Part shown: positions 24,263 through 34,019 of the stretch, in pieces | Numbering within the stretch: the first letter of the stretch is position 1 | How the letters are laid out: the number at the start of each line of letters is the position of its first letter | Assembly: GCA_032595675.1 (NCBI GenBank) | Contig: JAVQMD010000001.1 | Location: 868,001 to 932,000 of the forward strand | Source of the DNA: Candidatus Electrothrix rattekaaiensis | GTDB lineage: Bacteria; Desulfobacterota; Desulfobulbia; Desulfobulbales; Desulfobulbaceae | DNA: 64,000 nt | Direction: 5' to 3' | The notes under the pieces: model-generated | Database searches by the model: none | Seen by the model: only the letters and a program-made list of their open reading frames with translations | What the model was told of the DNA's origin: nothing | Translations under genes and position numbers: made by a program

Positions 24263-25177
24263 ATGGACTTTGATTTTGAATATCTGATTGAACTGTTTTT
24301 CAGCGGCCTGACCCGAGGGTCCATCTATGCCTTGATTGCTCTGGGTTACACGATGGTCTACGGCATTATCGGCCTGATCAATTTTGCTCATGGTGAAATT
24401 TACATGATAGGTGCCTTTACCGCCTTTATCGTTGCCACTGTGCTCTCTATTTATGGTTTTCCCCTTTTTGCTGTACTGATCCTAGCGGCTATTGCTGCAA
24501 TGATTTGGGCTGCGGCCTACGGATTCACTGTGGAAAAGCTAGCTTACAGCCCTCTGCGTGATGCGCCCCGGTTATCTCCTCTGATTTCCGCTATCGGTAT
24601 GTCGATTTTTCTCCAAAATTATGTCATGCTGGCCCAGACCTCGGACTTTCTTTCCTTTCCCGAACTGATCCCGGAGTTTGCCTTTTTGGAGCCTTACGCC
24701 TACGTTATCGGATCAACCGATTTTGTCATATTGGTCACCACTGCTGTGGTCATGGGCCTTTTGACCTGGCTGATCAAGTTTACCCGACTAGGAAAAGCCA
24801 TGCGAGCCACTGCCCAGGATCAAACAATGGCTCAGCTGGTAGGGATTAATATTAATAACGTTATTTCTGCAACCTTTGTTATAGGCTCAGCACTGGCAGC
24901 ACTCGGCGGCCTGCTCATCGCCTCTCATGTGGGACAGATCAATTTCTTTATTGGATTTATCGCTGGGATTAAGGCCTTTACTGCGGCGGTTTTGGGAGGG
25001 ATTGGCTCTGTTCCGGGAGCCGTGCTCGGCAGTTTTATTCTCGGCTTGACCGAAGCCTTTGCCACTGGGTATGTCTCCAGTGATTATGAAGATGTATTTG
25101 CTTTTTCCCTGCTGGTGCTGATCTTGATCTTTCGGCCTGCCGGTATTCTTGGCAAGGCCAGTGTGGAGAAGGTGTGA
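24263..25177 (+). CDS. livH: Branched-chain amino acid ABC transporter permease LivH
   Basis: The 304-residue integral membrane protein has about eight hydrophobic segments and the LivH motifs GLTRGSIYALIALGYTMVY and GLINFAHGEIYMIGAF near the N-terminus, plus RATAQDQTMAQLVGIN and the C-terminal AVLGGIGSVPGAVLGS loop. LivH pairs with LivM in the inner membrane to import leucine, isoleucine, valine or related substrates. Here no livM, livG or livF follows; the next gene is on the other strand. The gene may be a displaced part of an operon encoded elsewhere. Confidence 0.9.
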   Translation: MDFDFEYLIELFFSGLTRGSIYALIALGYTMVYGIIGLINFAHGEIYMIGAFTAFIVATVLSIYGFPLFAVLILAAIAAMIWAAAYGFTVEKLAYSPLRDAPRLSPLISAIGMSIFLQNYVMLAQTSDFLSFPELIPEFAFLEPYAYVIGSTDFVILVTTAVVMGLLTWLIKFTRLGKAMRATAQDQTMAQLVGININNVISATFVIGSALAALGGLLIASHVGQINFFIGFIAGIKAFTAAVLGGIGSVPGAVLGSFILGLTEAFATGYVSSDYEDVFAFSLLVLILIFRPAGILGKASVEKV

Positions 25178-25342
25178 TGTTTTTTTTAATAATGATGGAA
25201 TAAGAGATGGTTGACGTAGAACGTTTTTTGTTTAACAGCATGCTCGACGCCATCACTATGCTTGTTGAGGAAGAGCGTTTCTGCAAGGATGCCTACAACT
25301 TATCTTTCCATGTAATCCCTGCCATCCCGGCAGGTTTCACCA

Positions 25343-25411
25343 GGGCAGGCATCTGTGCCTGCCCGGAAATATTGCGATTTTCGGTAGGGACAATTCATGA
25401 ATTGCTGCTAC
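25343..25411. repeat. REP-like intergenic palindromes, copy 2
   Basis: GGGCAGGC...GCCTGCCC (25343-25364) forms a hairpin like the one at 12710-12731, and an imperfect palindrome GTAGGGACAATTC/GAATTGCTGCTAC follows at 25385-25411. The short frame that starts at 25207 (MVDVERFLFNS...) runs into this element and may be a remnant of a gene after livH. Confidence 0.55.
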
Positions 25412-25424
25412 AGGTTTATTTCCC

Positions 25425-26456
25425 CTACTCCTCCTTCAGACTCCGCCCGAACAAATCCTGCACCGCAGCCCGGCAGGGCTTATCCTCATAAAGAATCTGG
25501 TAGGTCTGTTCAAGAATGGGCATTTCAACGCCCACAGTAGCGGCCAGCCGATAGCAGGATTTTGTCGTTCTGACACCTTCTGCGACCATCGTCATCTCGG
25601 CCAAGGCCTGTTGCAAGGTACGGCCTTCGCCGAGTTTGAGTCCCACCGTCCTGTTACGGCTCAGGTTGCCTGTGCAGGTCAGAACGAGATCCCCCATCCC
25701 TCCAAGTCCGCAAAAAGTCAGCGGATCTGCTCCGAGCGCGATACCCAGACGAGTGATTTCCGCAAGGCCACGGGTAATCAGGGCTGCCCGCGTATTCAGT
25801 CCGTAACCTAAGCCGTCGGAAATACCGGCAGCAATAGCGATCACATTTTTCATAGCCGCAGAGATCTCCAGGCCGATGGTATCCGAACTGGTGTAGACCC
25901 TGAAGAAAGATGTTGAGAAAAGATGCTGTACCGTTTTCGCAGCCCTGCTGTCGGAAAAACCGACAGTGACGGCAGTGGGTTGACCTGTGGCGACTTCATC
26001 GGCAAAGCTGGGACCGCTCAGTACCCCGATAAACATCGTACCAGCTCTGCCCTGCTGGGCAAGCTCCTGCTGCATGACTTCGCACATGGTCTGGCGGGTT
26101 TCAATCTCAATCCCCTTAACAGCAGAGACAAGATGCGTCCCATCCTGGAGTTGGGGGATGAGTTGGCGAAACACTTCACGGAACCCGTGGGAGGGCACGA
26201 CCATAACCAGACATTGACAGGAAGACAGGCTGTCAAAGGTGTTCACTGGGTGCAGATTACCCGGCAAGGCAACACCGGGCAGGTATCTTCGATTTTCTCT
26301 GTCCCGGCGCAAGGCATCTACATGTTCGGCTCTATGGCTCCAAAGAAAAACCTGCTCTCCTTTGTCCGCCACCTTATCCGCCAAGAGCTTGGCTAAGGTA
26401 GTTCCCCAACTGCCTGCCCCGATAACCGCTGTCTGTTTAATCGGTCGGTGTTCCAT
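25425..26456 (-). CDS. gpsA: Glycerol-3-phosphate dehydrogenase [NAD(P)+]
   Basis: The 343-residue enzyme makes sn-glycerol 3-phosphate for phospholipid synthesis. It has the Rossmann motif [44 protein letters not shown] with the active-site region, and [18 protein letters not shown] with the catalytic lysine. [21 protein letters not shown] is the C-terminal family signature. It overlaps the end of gyrA by 20 bp and is probably in the same transcript. Confidence 0.95.
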   Translation of the reverse strand: MEHRPIKQTAVIGAGSWGTTLAKLLADKVADKGEQVFLWSHRAEHVDALRRDRENRRYLPGVALPGNLHPVNTFDSLSSCQCLVMVVPSHGFREVFRQLIPQLQDGTHLVSAVKGIEIETRQTMCEVMQQELAQQGRAGTMFIGVLSGPSFADEVATGQPTAVTVGFSDSRAAKTVQHLFSTSFFRVYTSSDTIGLEISAAMKNVIAIAAGISDGLGYGLNTRAALITRGLAEITRLGIALGADPLTFCGLGGMGDLVLTCTGNLSRNRTVGLKLGEGRTLQQALAEMTMVAEGVRTTKSCYRLAATVGVEMPILEQTYQILYEDKPCRAAVQDLFGRSLKEE

Positions 26457-29031
26457 CTGTTCCCTTGTCCGTGTCCTGCTGGGTATCCTGCAGAATATGG
26501 TCCGTCCGATCAGTTAAATTCCCCTGGTCACCTGCATCACCCTCTGAAGAATCCTCCTCCAGGTCATCATCACTATTGCGGGCCAGCATGGACAGAGCCA
26601 CGACCTTCTCTCCTTCATTGAGATTGATCATCTTGACCCCTTGGGTATTACGCCCGATGATCCGCATGGAGTCCATAGGCAGTCGGATAACCTTGGCTGA
26701 ATCAGCAATGAGCATGACCTGATCCTCATCTACCACCTGAAGGGCTCCGACCACCATGCCGTTCCGTTCACTGGTTTTAATAGCGAAGATACCTTTGCCG
26801 CCTCGTTTCTGGAGACGATAATCCGACGCCGCAGTTCGTTTTCCGTAGCCGTTTTCCGTGACCGTGAGAATGGAGTCATCCTCTTCATGATTTTTCAGGA
26901 CAACAGCAGCCACCACCTCGTCATTTTCAGCAAGGGTGATCCCTTTTACACCGGCGGCGGTGCGTCCCATGGTCCGGACATCATCCTCATGAAAATGAAT
27001 GGACTGGCCGTTTTTCGTTACCAGGAAGACGTGGTCATCACCGGAAGTCATGGCAGCGCAGAGTATCTCATCGTCATCCTTAATGGTCAGGCCCAGCTTG
27101 CCCTTACGTACAGGCTTCTTGTATTCGGCAATACTGGTTTTTTTGACCCTGCCTTTCTTGGTGACCGTGAGGATGGTGTGGCTCTCGTCCGCATCAGCCA
27201 AACCAGGGATCGAGAGGATGGCAGCTAATTTTTCTCCTTCAGCCAGCTCCAGGAGATTAACCACAGCTCGACCCCGCGCCGTGCGACCAGCCATGGGGAG
27301 TTCATACACCTTGCGCCAGAAAACCCGTGCTTTATTGGTGAAAAAGAGGAAGGTGTCTAGGGTGGAAGCGGTGTACAGATCCGTGACAAAATCGTCCTCA
27401 ACAGCGGCCATGCCAGCAACGCCTTTGCCTCCCCGACGCTGAGCCCGGTACAGGGATAACTGATTACGCTTGATATAACCGTTAAGGGAGACAGTCACCA
27501 CCATTTCTTCCGGGGTGATCATATCTTCAGGCAGGATCTCATCAGGTGCATCAATGATTTCTGAGCGACGTTCATCCCCGTACTGTTCCTTAATCGCCTC
27601 GAATTCATCCCGGACAATCTGCATGACCAAGGCATCATCAGAGAGTACTTCTGTCAGCCAAGCGATGCGCTCCATGATTTCCGTATATTCCTGAATGATC
27701 TTATCGCGTTCCAGGCCAGTGAGTTTTTGCAGGCGCATATCCAGAATAACCTGGGCCTGGAGTTCAGAGAGCTCAAAGCGTTCGATCAAGCCAGCTTTGG
27801 CCTCTGCTGGACTGGCCGAAGCTCTGATGAGTTTAACCACCTCGTCCAAGTTGTCCAGGGCGATCTTCAATCCTTCCAAGAGATGGGCACGCTCTTCGGC
27901 CTTGCGCAGTTCAAAGGCGGTGCGACGATAGATGACCGTGCGTCGGTGATCTATGAAATGGAGCAGCACCTCTTTCAGGTTGAGGACTTCCGGCTTATTA
28001 TTAACAATGCAGAGCATGATGATGCCAAAGCTTTTTTGCAGCGGTGTCATCTTGAACAGCTGATTGATGGTTACATCCGGGATCTCATCTTTTTTCAGGT
28101 CCATGACGACCCGCAGTCCATGCCTGTCTGATTCATCACGGACTTCGGCAATAGAAGTGATCCGTTTTTCTTTCATCAGCATGGCAATTTTTTTGACCAG
28201 CTTCGCCTTGTTTTGCTGAAAGGGGATCTCGGTGACCACAATGGCTTCACCGCTTTTTTTCCTCTGCTCAACATGCAGGCGGGCCCGCATCACAATCACC
28301 CCGCGTCCGGTCTCATAGGCCTCCCGAATTCCCGCCCGACCGCAGATAAAACCTCCTGTGGGAAAATCCGGCCCGGTGATAATATCCATCAGTTGATGCA
28401 CAGACAGCTCTGGATCGTCAACCAAGGCTGTCAGGGCGTCGATAACCTCGGTCAGGTTATGCGGCGGAATCTTGGTCGCCATACCCACCGCGATTCCTTC
28501 AGACCCGTTGATCAGAATATTGGGAATCTTAGACGGGAGTACCGTGGGCTCCATCTGCGAGTTGTCATATGTTGGAATGAAGTCAACAGTATCCTTCTCA
28601 AGATCAGCAATAAGTTCCTGGTCCAGCTTGGTCATTCGCGCTTCGGTATAACGCATAGCAGCTGGTGGATCCCCGTCCATGGAACCAAAGTTTCCTTGAC
28701 CATCCACCAAGGGATAGCGCAATGAAAAATCCTGGGCCATTCGTACCAAGGTGTCGTACACGGCAGTGTCACCGTGGGGGTGGTACTTACCTATAACATC
28801 ACCGACAATACGGGCGGATTTCACGTAAGGTCGATTATAGGTGGTCCCTAATTCCCGCATGGCGTATAGGGTGCGTCGGTGTACCGGCTTCAGGCCATCG
28901 CGCACGTCGGGGAGTGCCCGACCAACGATAACGGACATGGCATAATCCAGATAGGATTTGCGCAATTCCTGTTCAATGTCGATGGAGGGGAGTTTGGGCG
29001 AGTTGTTTTCCTGATCTGTTGCTGTTGTCAT
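26437..29031 (-). CDS. gyrA: DNA gyrase subunit A
   Basis: The 864-residue subunit cuts and rejoins DNA during supercoiling. The N-terminus has [20 protein letters not shown] and the catalytic tyrosine in [11 protein letters not shown]. The quinolone region reads [11 protein letters not shown], that is Thr at the position of E. coli Ser83 and Asp at 87. The GyrA box appears as QRRGGKG, and six C-terminal beta-pinwheel repeats follow ([39 protein letters not shown] and so on). The acidic C-terminal tail ([12 protein letters not shown]) is typical of gyrase. It overlaps gpsA. Confidence 0.96.
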   Translation of the reverse strand: MTTATDQENNSPKLPSIDIEQELRKSYLDYAMSVIVGRALPDVRDGLKPVHRRTLYAMRELGTTYNRPYVKSARIVGDVIGKYHPHGDTAVYDTLVRMAQDFSLRYPLVDGQGNFGSMDGDPPAAMRYTEARMTKLDQELIADLEKDTVDFIPTYDNSQMEPTVLPSKIPNILINGSEGIAVGMATKIPPHNLTEVIDALTALVDDPELSVHQLMDIITGPDFPTGGFICGRAGIREAYETGRGVIVMRARLHVEQRKKSGEAIVVTEIPFQQNKAKLVKKIAMLMKEKRITSIAEVRDESDRHGLRVVMDLKKDEIPDVTINQLFKMTPLQKSFGIIMLCIVNNKPEVLNLKEVLLHFIDHRRTVIYRRTAFELRKAEERAHLLEGLKIALDNLDEVVKLIRASASPAEAKAGLIERFELSELQAQVILDMRLQKLTGLERDKIIQEYTEIMERIAWLTEVLSDDALVMQIVRDEFEAIKEQYGDERRSEIIDAPDEILPEDMITPEEMVVTVSLNGYIKRNQLSLYRAQRRGGKGVAGMAAVEDDFVTDLYTASTLDTFLFFTNKARVFWRKVYELPMAGRTARGRAVVNLLELAEGEKLAAILSIPGLADADESHTILTVTKKGRVKKTSIAEYKKPVRKGKLGLTIKDDDEILCAAMTSGDDHVFLVTKNGQSIHFHEDDVRTMGRTAAGVKGITLAENDEVVAAVVLKNHEEDDSILTVTENGYGKRTAASDYRLQKRGGKGIFAIKTSERNGMVVGALQVVDEDQVMLIADSAKVIRLPMDSMRIIGRNTQGVKMINLNEGEKVVALSMLARNSDDDLEEDSSEGDAGDQGNLTDRTDHILQDTQQDTDKGTDGTPTD

Positions 29032-29419
29032 TGGATTGCTTACTTGTTGTATAGAGGAGACAGCATGGTGCCAACCGGGGCATGCTGTTATAGTGCTTGC
29101 AAAAATGCGCTTGTTCAGTTAACCATAAATGCAGTTATTTTTCATCAAGTAAGGTGGGTAAGCGCTGTTTTTTTTCAGTTCGATTTTTAGACATCGTGCA
29201 GCGTAAAATAAGGATTATTGCGACTCGCTTGTTTTATTAATAGCTTGATATTGAGTTGTTGTTTTATATGGAGTGCCTACACCGTTTCCTACACCTTATG
29301 CTGTTTCTTGATTTTGACAGAGATGACGACTTGCTATTGATTGATTGTGGTGCTATACTGTTTTACGATAGATATTAAACCGTTCAGTATCGTCCACTAT
29401 TTACCTGTGGTTCCATTGC
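29032..29419. other. Divergent intergenic region between gyrA and the polysaccharide island
   Basis: AT-rich region containing the plus-strand promoter below and, presumably, the gyrA promoter. No gene is seen. It marks the left edge of the AT-rich island. Confidence 0.5.
29331..29359 (+). promoter_or_regulatory. Sigma-70-type promoter of the polysaccharide island
   Basis: TTGCTA (29331-29336), 17-bp spacer, TATACT (29354-29359), about 60 bp before the first glycosyltransferase start. Confidence 0.5.
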
Positions 29420-30367
29420 ATGTATCTTGATAAAAAAATAGCCGTTGTCATCCCGGCTCATAACGAAGAAAAACTCATAGGCAAGGTCATTGAGACTATG
29501 CCCGATTATGTGGATCTCATCGTGGTGGTTGACGATTGCAGCCAAGATCAGACAGTGGCTATTGTTCAGTCCTTGGCCATATCAAATAAGAAGATTGTCT
29601 ATCTGGAGCACGAGCAGAACAAGGGTGTTGGAGCAGCCATTGCTACGGGGTATATCTGGGCGCGTGATCATAAGGTGGATGTAACCGCTGTCATGGCTGC
29701 TGATTTTCAGATGGATCCGGAAGATTTGCCGAGGATTTTGGCACCGGTTTGTAAAAATGAATGTGATTATACAAAGGGGAATCGGCTGTTTCGAGGTGAG
29801 TCATGGGGAATGATTCCCAAGTATCGCTATATCGGCAACTCTTTTCTTTCCCTGTTTACCAAGATAGCCTCTGGTTATTGGCATGTGGCGGACTCGCAGA
29901 GCGGATATACTGCGATTTCCTTACAGGCTCTGAGGGCCCTTAAACTCGAAGCCATTTATCCGCGTTATGGAATGCCGAATGACCTCCTGATCAGTTTGAA
30001 TATCGCTAATATGCGAGTACGGGATATTTCTATCCGTCCTGTTTATAATGTGGGTGAGGTTTCCGGTATTAAGGTGAGAAAGGTGTTGTGCACCATTCCG
30101 TTGATTCTCGCGAAAGGTTTCATCCGGAGAATGGTGGAAAAATATATTATTCGGGATTTTCACCCTCTTATCTTTTTCTATTTCCTTGGCGGGCTCTTCT
30201 TATTTTTTGGCCTCATTTTGACCGTTCGTGCCTTTATTTATCTCGGTATTGATGGAAGCCTACCCCCTATCAACACCTTGGCTGCCATGTTTTCCTTTAT
30301 GAGCTCTAGTCTGTTTACATTGTTTGCTATGTGGTTTGATATGGAATGTAATAAGGATTTGAGATAG
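29420..30367 (+). CDS. Family 2 glycosyltransferase with C-terminal membrane segments
   Basis: The 315-residue product has a GT-A fold: AVVIPAHNEEKLIGKVI at the N-terminus, the DDCSQDQT nucleotide-binding motif near residues 38-45, and MAADFQMDPEDLP with the metal-binding Asp residues. Two hydrophobic segments at the C-terminus (FFYFLGGLFLFFGLIL and a later one) anchor it to the membrane, as in DPM1/GtrB-type enzymes that charge polyprenyl phosphate with a sugar. It is the first gene of a same-strand run to 38945, three bases before the next start. The sugar is unknown. Confidence 0.88.
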   Translation: MYLDKKIAVVIPAHNEEKLIGKVIETMPDYVDLIVVVDDCSQDQTVAIVQSLAISNKKIVYLEHEQNKGVGAAIATGYIWARDHKVDVTAVMAADFQMDPEDLPRILAPVCKNECDYTKGNRLFRGESWGMIPKYRYIGNSFLSLFTKIASGYWHVADSQSGYTAISLQALRALKLEAIYPRYGMPNDLLISLNIANMRVRDISIRPVYNVGEVSGIKVRKVLCTIPLILAKGFIRRMVEKYIIRDFHPLIFFYFLGGLFLFFGLILTVRAFIYLGIDGSLPPINTLAAMFSFMSSSLFTLFAMWFDMECNKDLR

Positions 30368-30370
30368 AAA

Positions 30371-32140
30371 GTGGAAAAGAAAATAATAAAAAAACAATTA
30401 GATGTCGCTGTACTTTTTTTTTTCTTGTTTACTCCTTTAATCGTCAGGATGATTTATCTTGATGCTTATGTATATAACTACACAAAAAGGGTAATATTTG
30501 GTGCGGCATACGTTTTTGTTAACGATTCTCTTATTTATACAGGGATTATTTTTTCTATATTTGTTCTTTTATTTATCAAAAATAAAGCAGTTGCAGCTGC
30601 GATAAAAATATTAATACTAGCAGTTCTCCTGCTGCTATTAATTGATTTTTTTACTATTTTAAATTTTTCTTTCCGTTTGGTTTTTGATGATTTATTTAAG
30701 TACGGATCGTATTCATTTAAATATATTAACCAGTTATACAGTTGGAGTGTTAGCTGGAAAAAATTCGTAATTAATATTACGATAACATTAGGATATCTTC
30801 TCCTTGTCCTCTATTTTTTTATTTCCGATTTTTCCTTGAGAAGAAGATCGTTGCTCCCTAAAGTTGTATTGCTTTTTATTCTCTTTTTTGTAGGCTCAAT
30901 GTTTTCATATTCGGATTATTCTGATAGGTATGTGCATTCCTGGATATATAAAAATATTATTTCTTATAACCTATCCTTAAGATCAAAAACAAAAAAGTAT
31001 AGTAACGAATTTTTAAATAATTTTTCTTTTGATGAGGATGAAGACTGTTTATACGAAAATGATAAAAATGCTTTTTCTGACAATATAATTATATTGATGG
31101 TGGAGTCTTTATCGAATTATCAGAGTTCTTTTTTTTCAGGAAATAACGATTGGACACACAATCTAGACAAGATAGCTTCTGATAATATAGCGTATAGAAA
31201 ATTTTATGCTAACGGTTTTACAACTGAAGATGGTGAGGTGTCGATATTGACAGGCTTGGTACCTATTATTCAGTCAACAAGTTATGAAACAGTCGGAGTA
31301 GAATCATTTGAAGGTTTTTTTAATATAAAGGACTCATTGCCTAATATTCTGAAAACTTATGGTTATCATTCAGAATTCATAACAAGCGCTGATCTGTCTT
31401 TTTCTGATACCGGGAAATGGGCAAACAGTATTGGATTTGATTATATAGAAGGCGATCAGCATCCATACTACGAAAAATTTGATAGATTTCACTTTAACGC
31501 TGCACCAGATAAAGCTCTTTATGAAAGAGTGCTGGATAGAATGAAAAAACAACAAGATAAATATTTTATTTTTATCAAAACAGTTACTTCTCATACTCCC
31601 TTTATTAATCCGGAAAATAAAAAAGGCTCGGAAGAAGAAACATTCCGATATGTAGACAGGCAGCTTGGTATTTTCTACAATAGATTGGTTGATAGGGGGT
31701 TTTTCGAAAAAGGCATTTTGATCATTGTTGGTGATCACCACGCAATGGTCCCTTTAACCAAGAAGGAAATCGATTATTATGGCAGTCTCAGAGCAGCAGC
31801 TACAGTCCCGATGATAATAGCAACTGGAGATGAAGCAAGGATTGAAAATAATCACTATCAGCAGATAGATATTTTTAATAGTCTCAAAGGAGCTTTAGTA
31901 GGAGAAAAATGCACATCAAATTGGCGGGGGGATTTTTTCAAGAAAAAACCTGCTAACTATATTATTCATAAGCGTGGTGATAATAGGAATTTAGTTAGTA
32001 TATTTTCAGATGATGAGCCTTATGTCTTTTTGATGAACGGCGATGATTCACGCATAACTACAGACGCTCCTGTGGACAAAGAGAAGAGAGAATTAATTGA
32101 AAGAAAAATAAATTCAATTCGTATCCTCCCGAAGCAATGA
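30371..32140 (+). CDS. LTA-synthase-like membrane sulfatase/phosphotransferase
   Basis: The 589-residue product starts at GTG and has about five N-terminal membrane segments (to residue 180), followed by a large extracytoplasmic domain of the alkaline-phosphatase superfamily. Visible motifs are IILMVESLSNY with the metal-binding Glu, FTTEDGEVSILTG with the probable catalytic Thr, and IIVGDHHAMVP with metal-binding Asp and His. Lipoteichoic acid synthases and the OpgB/EptA-type phosphotransferases have this architecture. In a Gram-negative organism it may add phosphoglycerol or phosphoethanolamine to a surface glycan. The codons are clearly AT-rich compared with flanking genes. Confidence 0.8.
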   Translation: MEKKIIKKQLDVAVLFFFLFTPLIVRMIYLDAYVYNYTKRVIFGAAYVFVNDSLIYTGIIFSIFVLLFIKNKAVAAAIKILILAVLLLLLIDFFTILNFSFRLVFDDLFKYGSYSFKYINQLYSWSVSWKKFVINITITLGYLLLVLYFFISDFSLRRRSLLPKVVLLFILFFVGSMFSYSDYSDRYVHSWIYKNIISYNLSLRSKTKKYSNEFLNNFSFDEDEDCLYENDKNAFSDNIIILMVESLSNYQSSFFSGNNDWTHNLDKIASDNIAYRKFYANGFTTEDGEVSILTGLVPIIQSTSYETVGVESFEGFFNIKDSLPNILKTYGYHSEFITSADLSFSDTGKWANSIGFDYIEGDQHPYYEKFDRFHFNAAPDKALYERVLDRMKKQQDKYFIFIKTVTSHTPFINPENKKGSEEETFRYVDRQLGIFYNRLVDRGFFEKGILIIVGDHHAMVPLTKKEIDYYGSLRAAATVPMIIATGDEARIENNHYQQIDIFNSLKGALVGEKCTSNWRGDFFKKKPANYIIHKRGDNRNLVSIFSDDEPYVFLMNGDDSRITTDAPVDKEKRELIERKINSIRILPKQ

Positions 32141-32370
32141 AATGGATCCATATTTTAGGATTGCCATTTAAGGTGGAGTTTTTAAAAAATACGGAATGTA
32201 CTTAATTGGGGAAATTAGTTAAAATAAATATTCTTTGGAATGTTCAGCAAAAAGCGCGTTAAAAAAAAGTAATGGGGGGTGGTTACCACACAATTTCTCG
32301 GCTTTTATGCAGTGCTGAAAATGTTGATTCTTCAAGGTGGAATACTTATTATTTAATGTAGAGGATACAC

Positions 32371-32604
32371 ATGAATATTCGATTTTGTTTTTATGCAGTA
32401 AATTTTTTATTTTTAGTGATTTTTGTCGAAAATGCGAATGCTTCCTATATTGATCCGGGTACAGGTAGTTACATAATTCAGCTCATTATTGCTGGTTTTT
32501 TTGGAGGATTATTCATCCTGAAATTAGGATGGCAAAAGGTAAAAATTTTTTTTTCCAGAAAGAAACAGAACGTTGATAATGATAATGACGAAGCAGACCA
32601 ATAG
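32371..32604 (+). CDS. Small exported/membrane protein with YIDPGTGSY motif
   Basis: The 77-residue product has a signal-like segment (residues 1-25, ...ENANA), then YIDPGTGSYIIQ, a hydrophobic segment LIIAGFFGGLFILKLGW and a basic, then acidic, tail. The YIDPGTGS motif with one membrane helix occurs in small proteins next to sulfatase and glycosyltransferase genes in other genomes, to my recollection. The function is unknown; the conserved context suggests an accessory to the neighbouring phosphatase-superfamily enzymes. Its end overlaps the next gene by 20 to 32 bp, depending on which start of that gene is used. Confidence 0.7.
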   Translation: MNIRFCFYAVNFLFLVIFVENANASYIDPGTGSYIIQLIIAGFFGGLFILKLGWQKVKIFFSRKKQNVDNDNDEADQ

Positions 32605-33973
32605 CATTTTAAAAGAAAAAAGTTCATTTAGGGATCCGAGTGGTTATCTTTTTGTGAAAAATGGTGATCTGTATCGCTTGATAAAAAACTCTTACCAAAA
32701 AGAATATGTACACCTTTGTACATCCGGCCTTTATGAAAAGCTTACTAATATGGGGCTTCTTATAAGTCATGATGAGATTACAGAAAGTTTAATTTCTGAT
32801 CCTGCCTGCTATAAAATTATTAAACCGGTACAGATTCCATTTATTTCCTACCCCTATGAATGGTCGTTTAGCCAGCTCAGAGATGCCGCGTTACTTACGC
32901 TTCGTATTCAGCGATTATCTTTAAAAAAAGGGATGTCATTAAAAGACGCTTCATCTTACAATATTCAGTTTCAAAAAGGACAACCGATATTTATTGATAC
33001 TCTTTCCTTTGAGTTACATCAGGAGGGAAAACCTTGGGTCGCCTATAAACAATTCTGCGAGCATTTTCTCTCACCTCTTCTTTTAATGAGCTATACAGAC
33101 ATCCGTCTTAATCAGCTCGCAACAAGATTTATTGATGGCATTCCTCTTGACTTGAGTGCCTCGCTTCTTCCTTTCAGAGCACGATTTAACGTACATATTT
33201 TTTTTCATATTATCATGCATTCGAAGTTACAAAAAAAATATGAAAATAAAACGGTCGACTGTGAAAGGAAAAAGGTTAGTAATATAGCTATGCTCGGTAT
33301 TTTTGATAGTTTAGCTAAACTGGTGAGCTCTTTAAGGCCAAAATCACAGGATACAGAATGGGGTGATTATTATTCTGATATCAATTATGACGAGACTGCC
33401 TTTCAATATAAAAAGGAACTTCTTAAATCGCTTGTACATAAATGCGAACACAAAATGATTTGGGACCTTGGTGCCAACACCGGATTTTTTAGCAGAATAG
33501 CGGGACTGGGAACAACACCTGTTATTTCCTTTGATATAGATCCGGTTGCAGTTGAAAAAAATTATCGGATGGTCAAAAGAAACAAAGAAGAGAACATCCT
33601 TCCGCTCGTTCTTGATCTCACCAACCCCAGCCCCGGCATCGGCTGGAGTAACCATGAAAGGAAAACGATCTCTGAAAGGAATCTTCCTGAAACTGTCCTA
33701 GCATTGGCCCTCATTCATCATCTCGCTATCTCAAATAACATACCGCTCCAACATATCGCTTCTTTTTTTTATGGCATATGTAAAAATCTCATCGTCGAAT
33801 TCATTCCTAAAGAGGATTCACAAGTTCAGCGCCTTCTTGCGACCCGTGAAGATATTTTTCCAGGCTATACCATGAAAGAATTCGAAAGGATTTTTTCCGA
33901 AAAATTTTTCATAATCGAAAAATGCCCAGTTAAAAACACGAAACGTACCTTTTATCTCATGAAAATTAAATAG
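32585..33973 (+). CDS. Class I SAM-dependent methyltransferase with long N-terminal domain
   Basis: Starting at the ATG at 32585 (two other in-frame ATGs lie at 32573 and 32579; none has a clear ribosome binding site), the product is 462 residues. The C-terminal half has a Rossmann methyltransferase fold: IWDLGANTGFFSRIAG (motif I), VISFDIDPVAVEKN and VLALALIHHLAIS. The N-terminal 250 residues (FRDPSGYLFVKNGDLYRLI...FIDTLSFEL) resemble nodulation-type NoeA-like proteins that carry an N-terminal domain of unknown function. It probably methylates a surface sugar; the substrate is unknown. Confidence 0.75.
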   Translation: MTKQTNSILKEKSSFRDPSGYLFVKNGDLYRLIKNSYQKEYVHLCTSGLYEKLTNMGLLISHDEITESLISDPACYKIIKPVQIPFISYPYEWSFSQLRDAALLTLRIQRLSLKKGMSLKDASSYNIQFQKGQPIFIDTLSFELHQEGKPWVAYKQFCEHFLSPLLLMSYTDIRLNQLATRFIDGIPLDLSASLLPFRARFNVHIFFHIIMHSKLQKKYENKTVDCERKKVSNIAMLGIFDSLAKLVSSLRPKSQDTEWGDYYSDINYDETAFQYKKELLKSLVHKCEHKMIWDLGANTGFFSRIAGLGTTPVISFDIDPVAVEKNYRMVKRNKEENILPLVLDLTNPSPGIGWSNHERKTISERNLPETVLALALIHHLAISNNIPLQHIASFFYGICKNLIVEFIPKEDSQVQRLLATREDIFPGYTMKEFERIFSEKFFIIEKCPVKNTKRTFYLMKIK

Positions 33974-34019
33974 TCTTTAGTTTTAGAAGATTATTTTACA
34001 CGATACAAATGAGTTGGAC

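Noticed and set aside
25207..25491. Gene downstream of livH (MVDVERFLFNS...)
   Set aside because: The frame runs through a REP-like element and into the gpsA 3' end. Only the first 35 codons could be a remnant; there is no recognisable domain.
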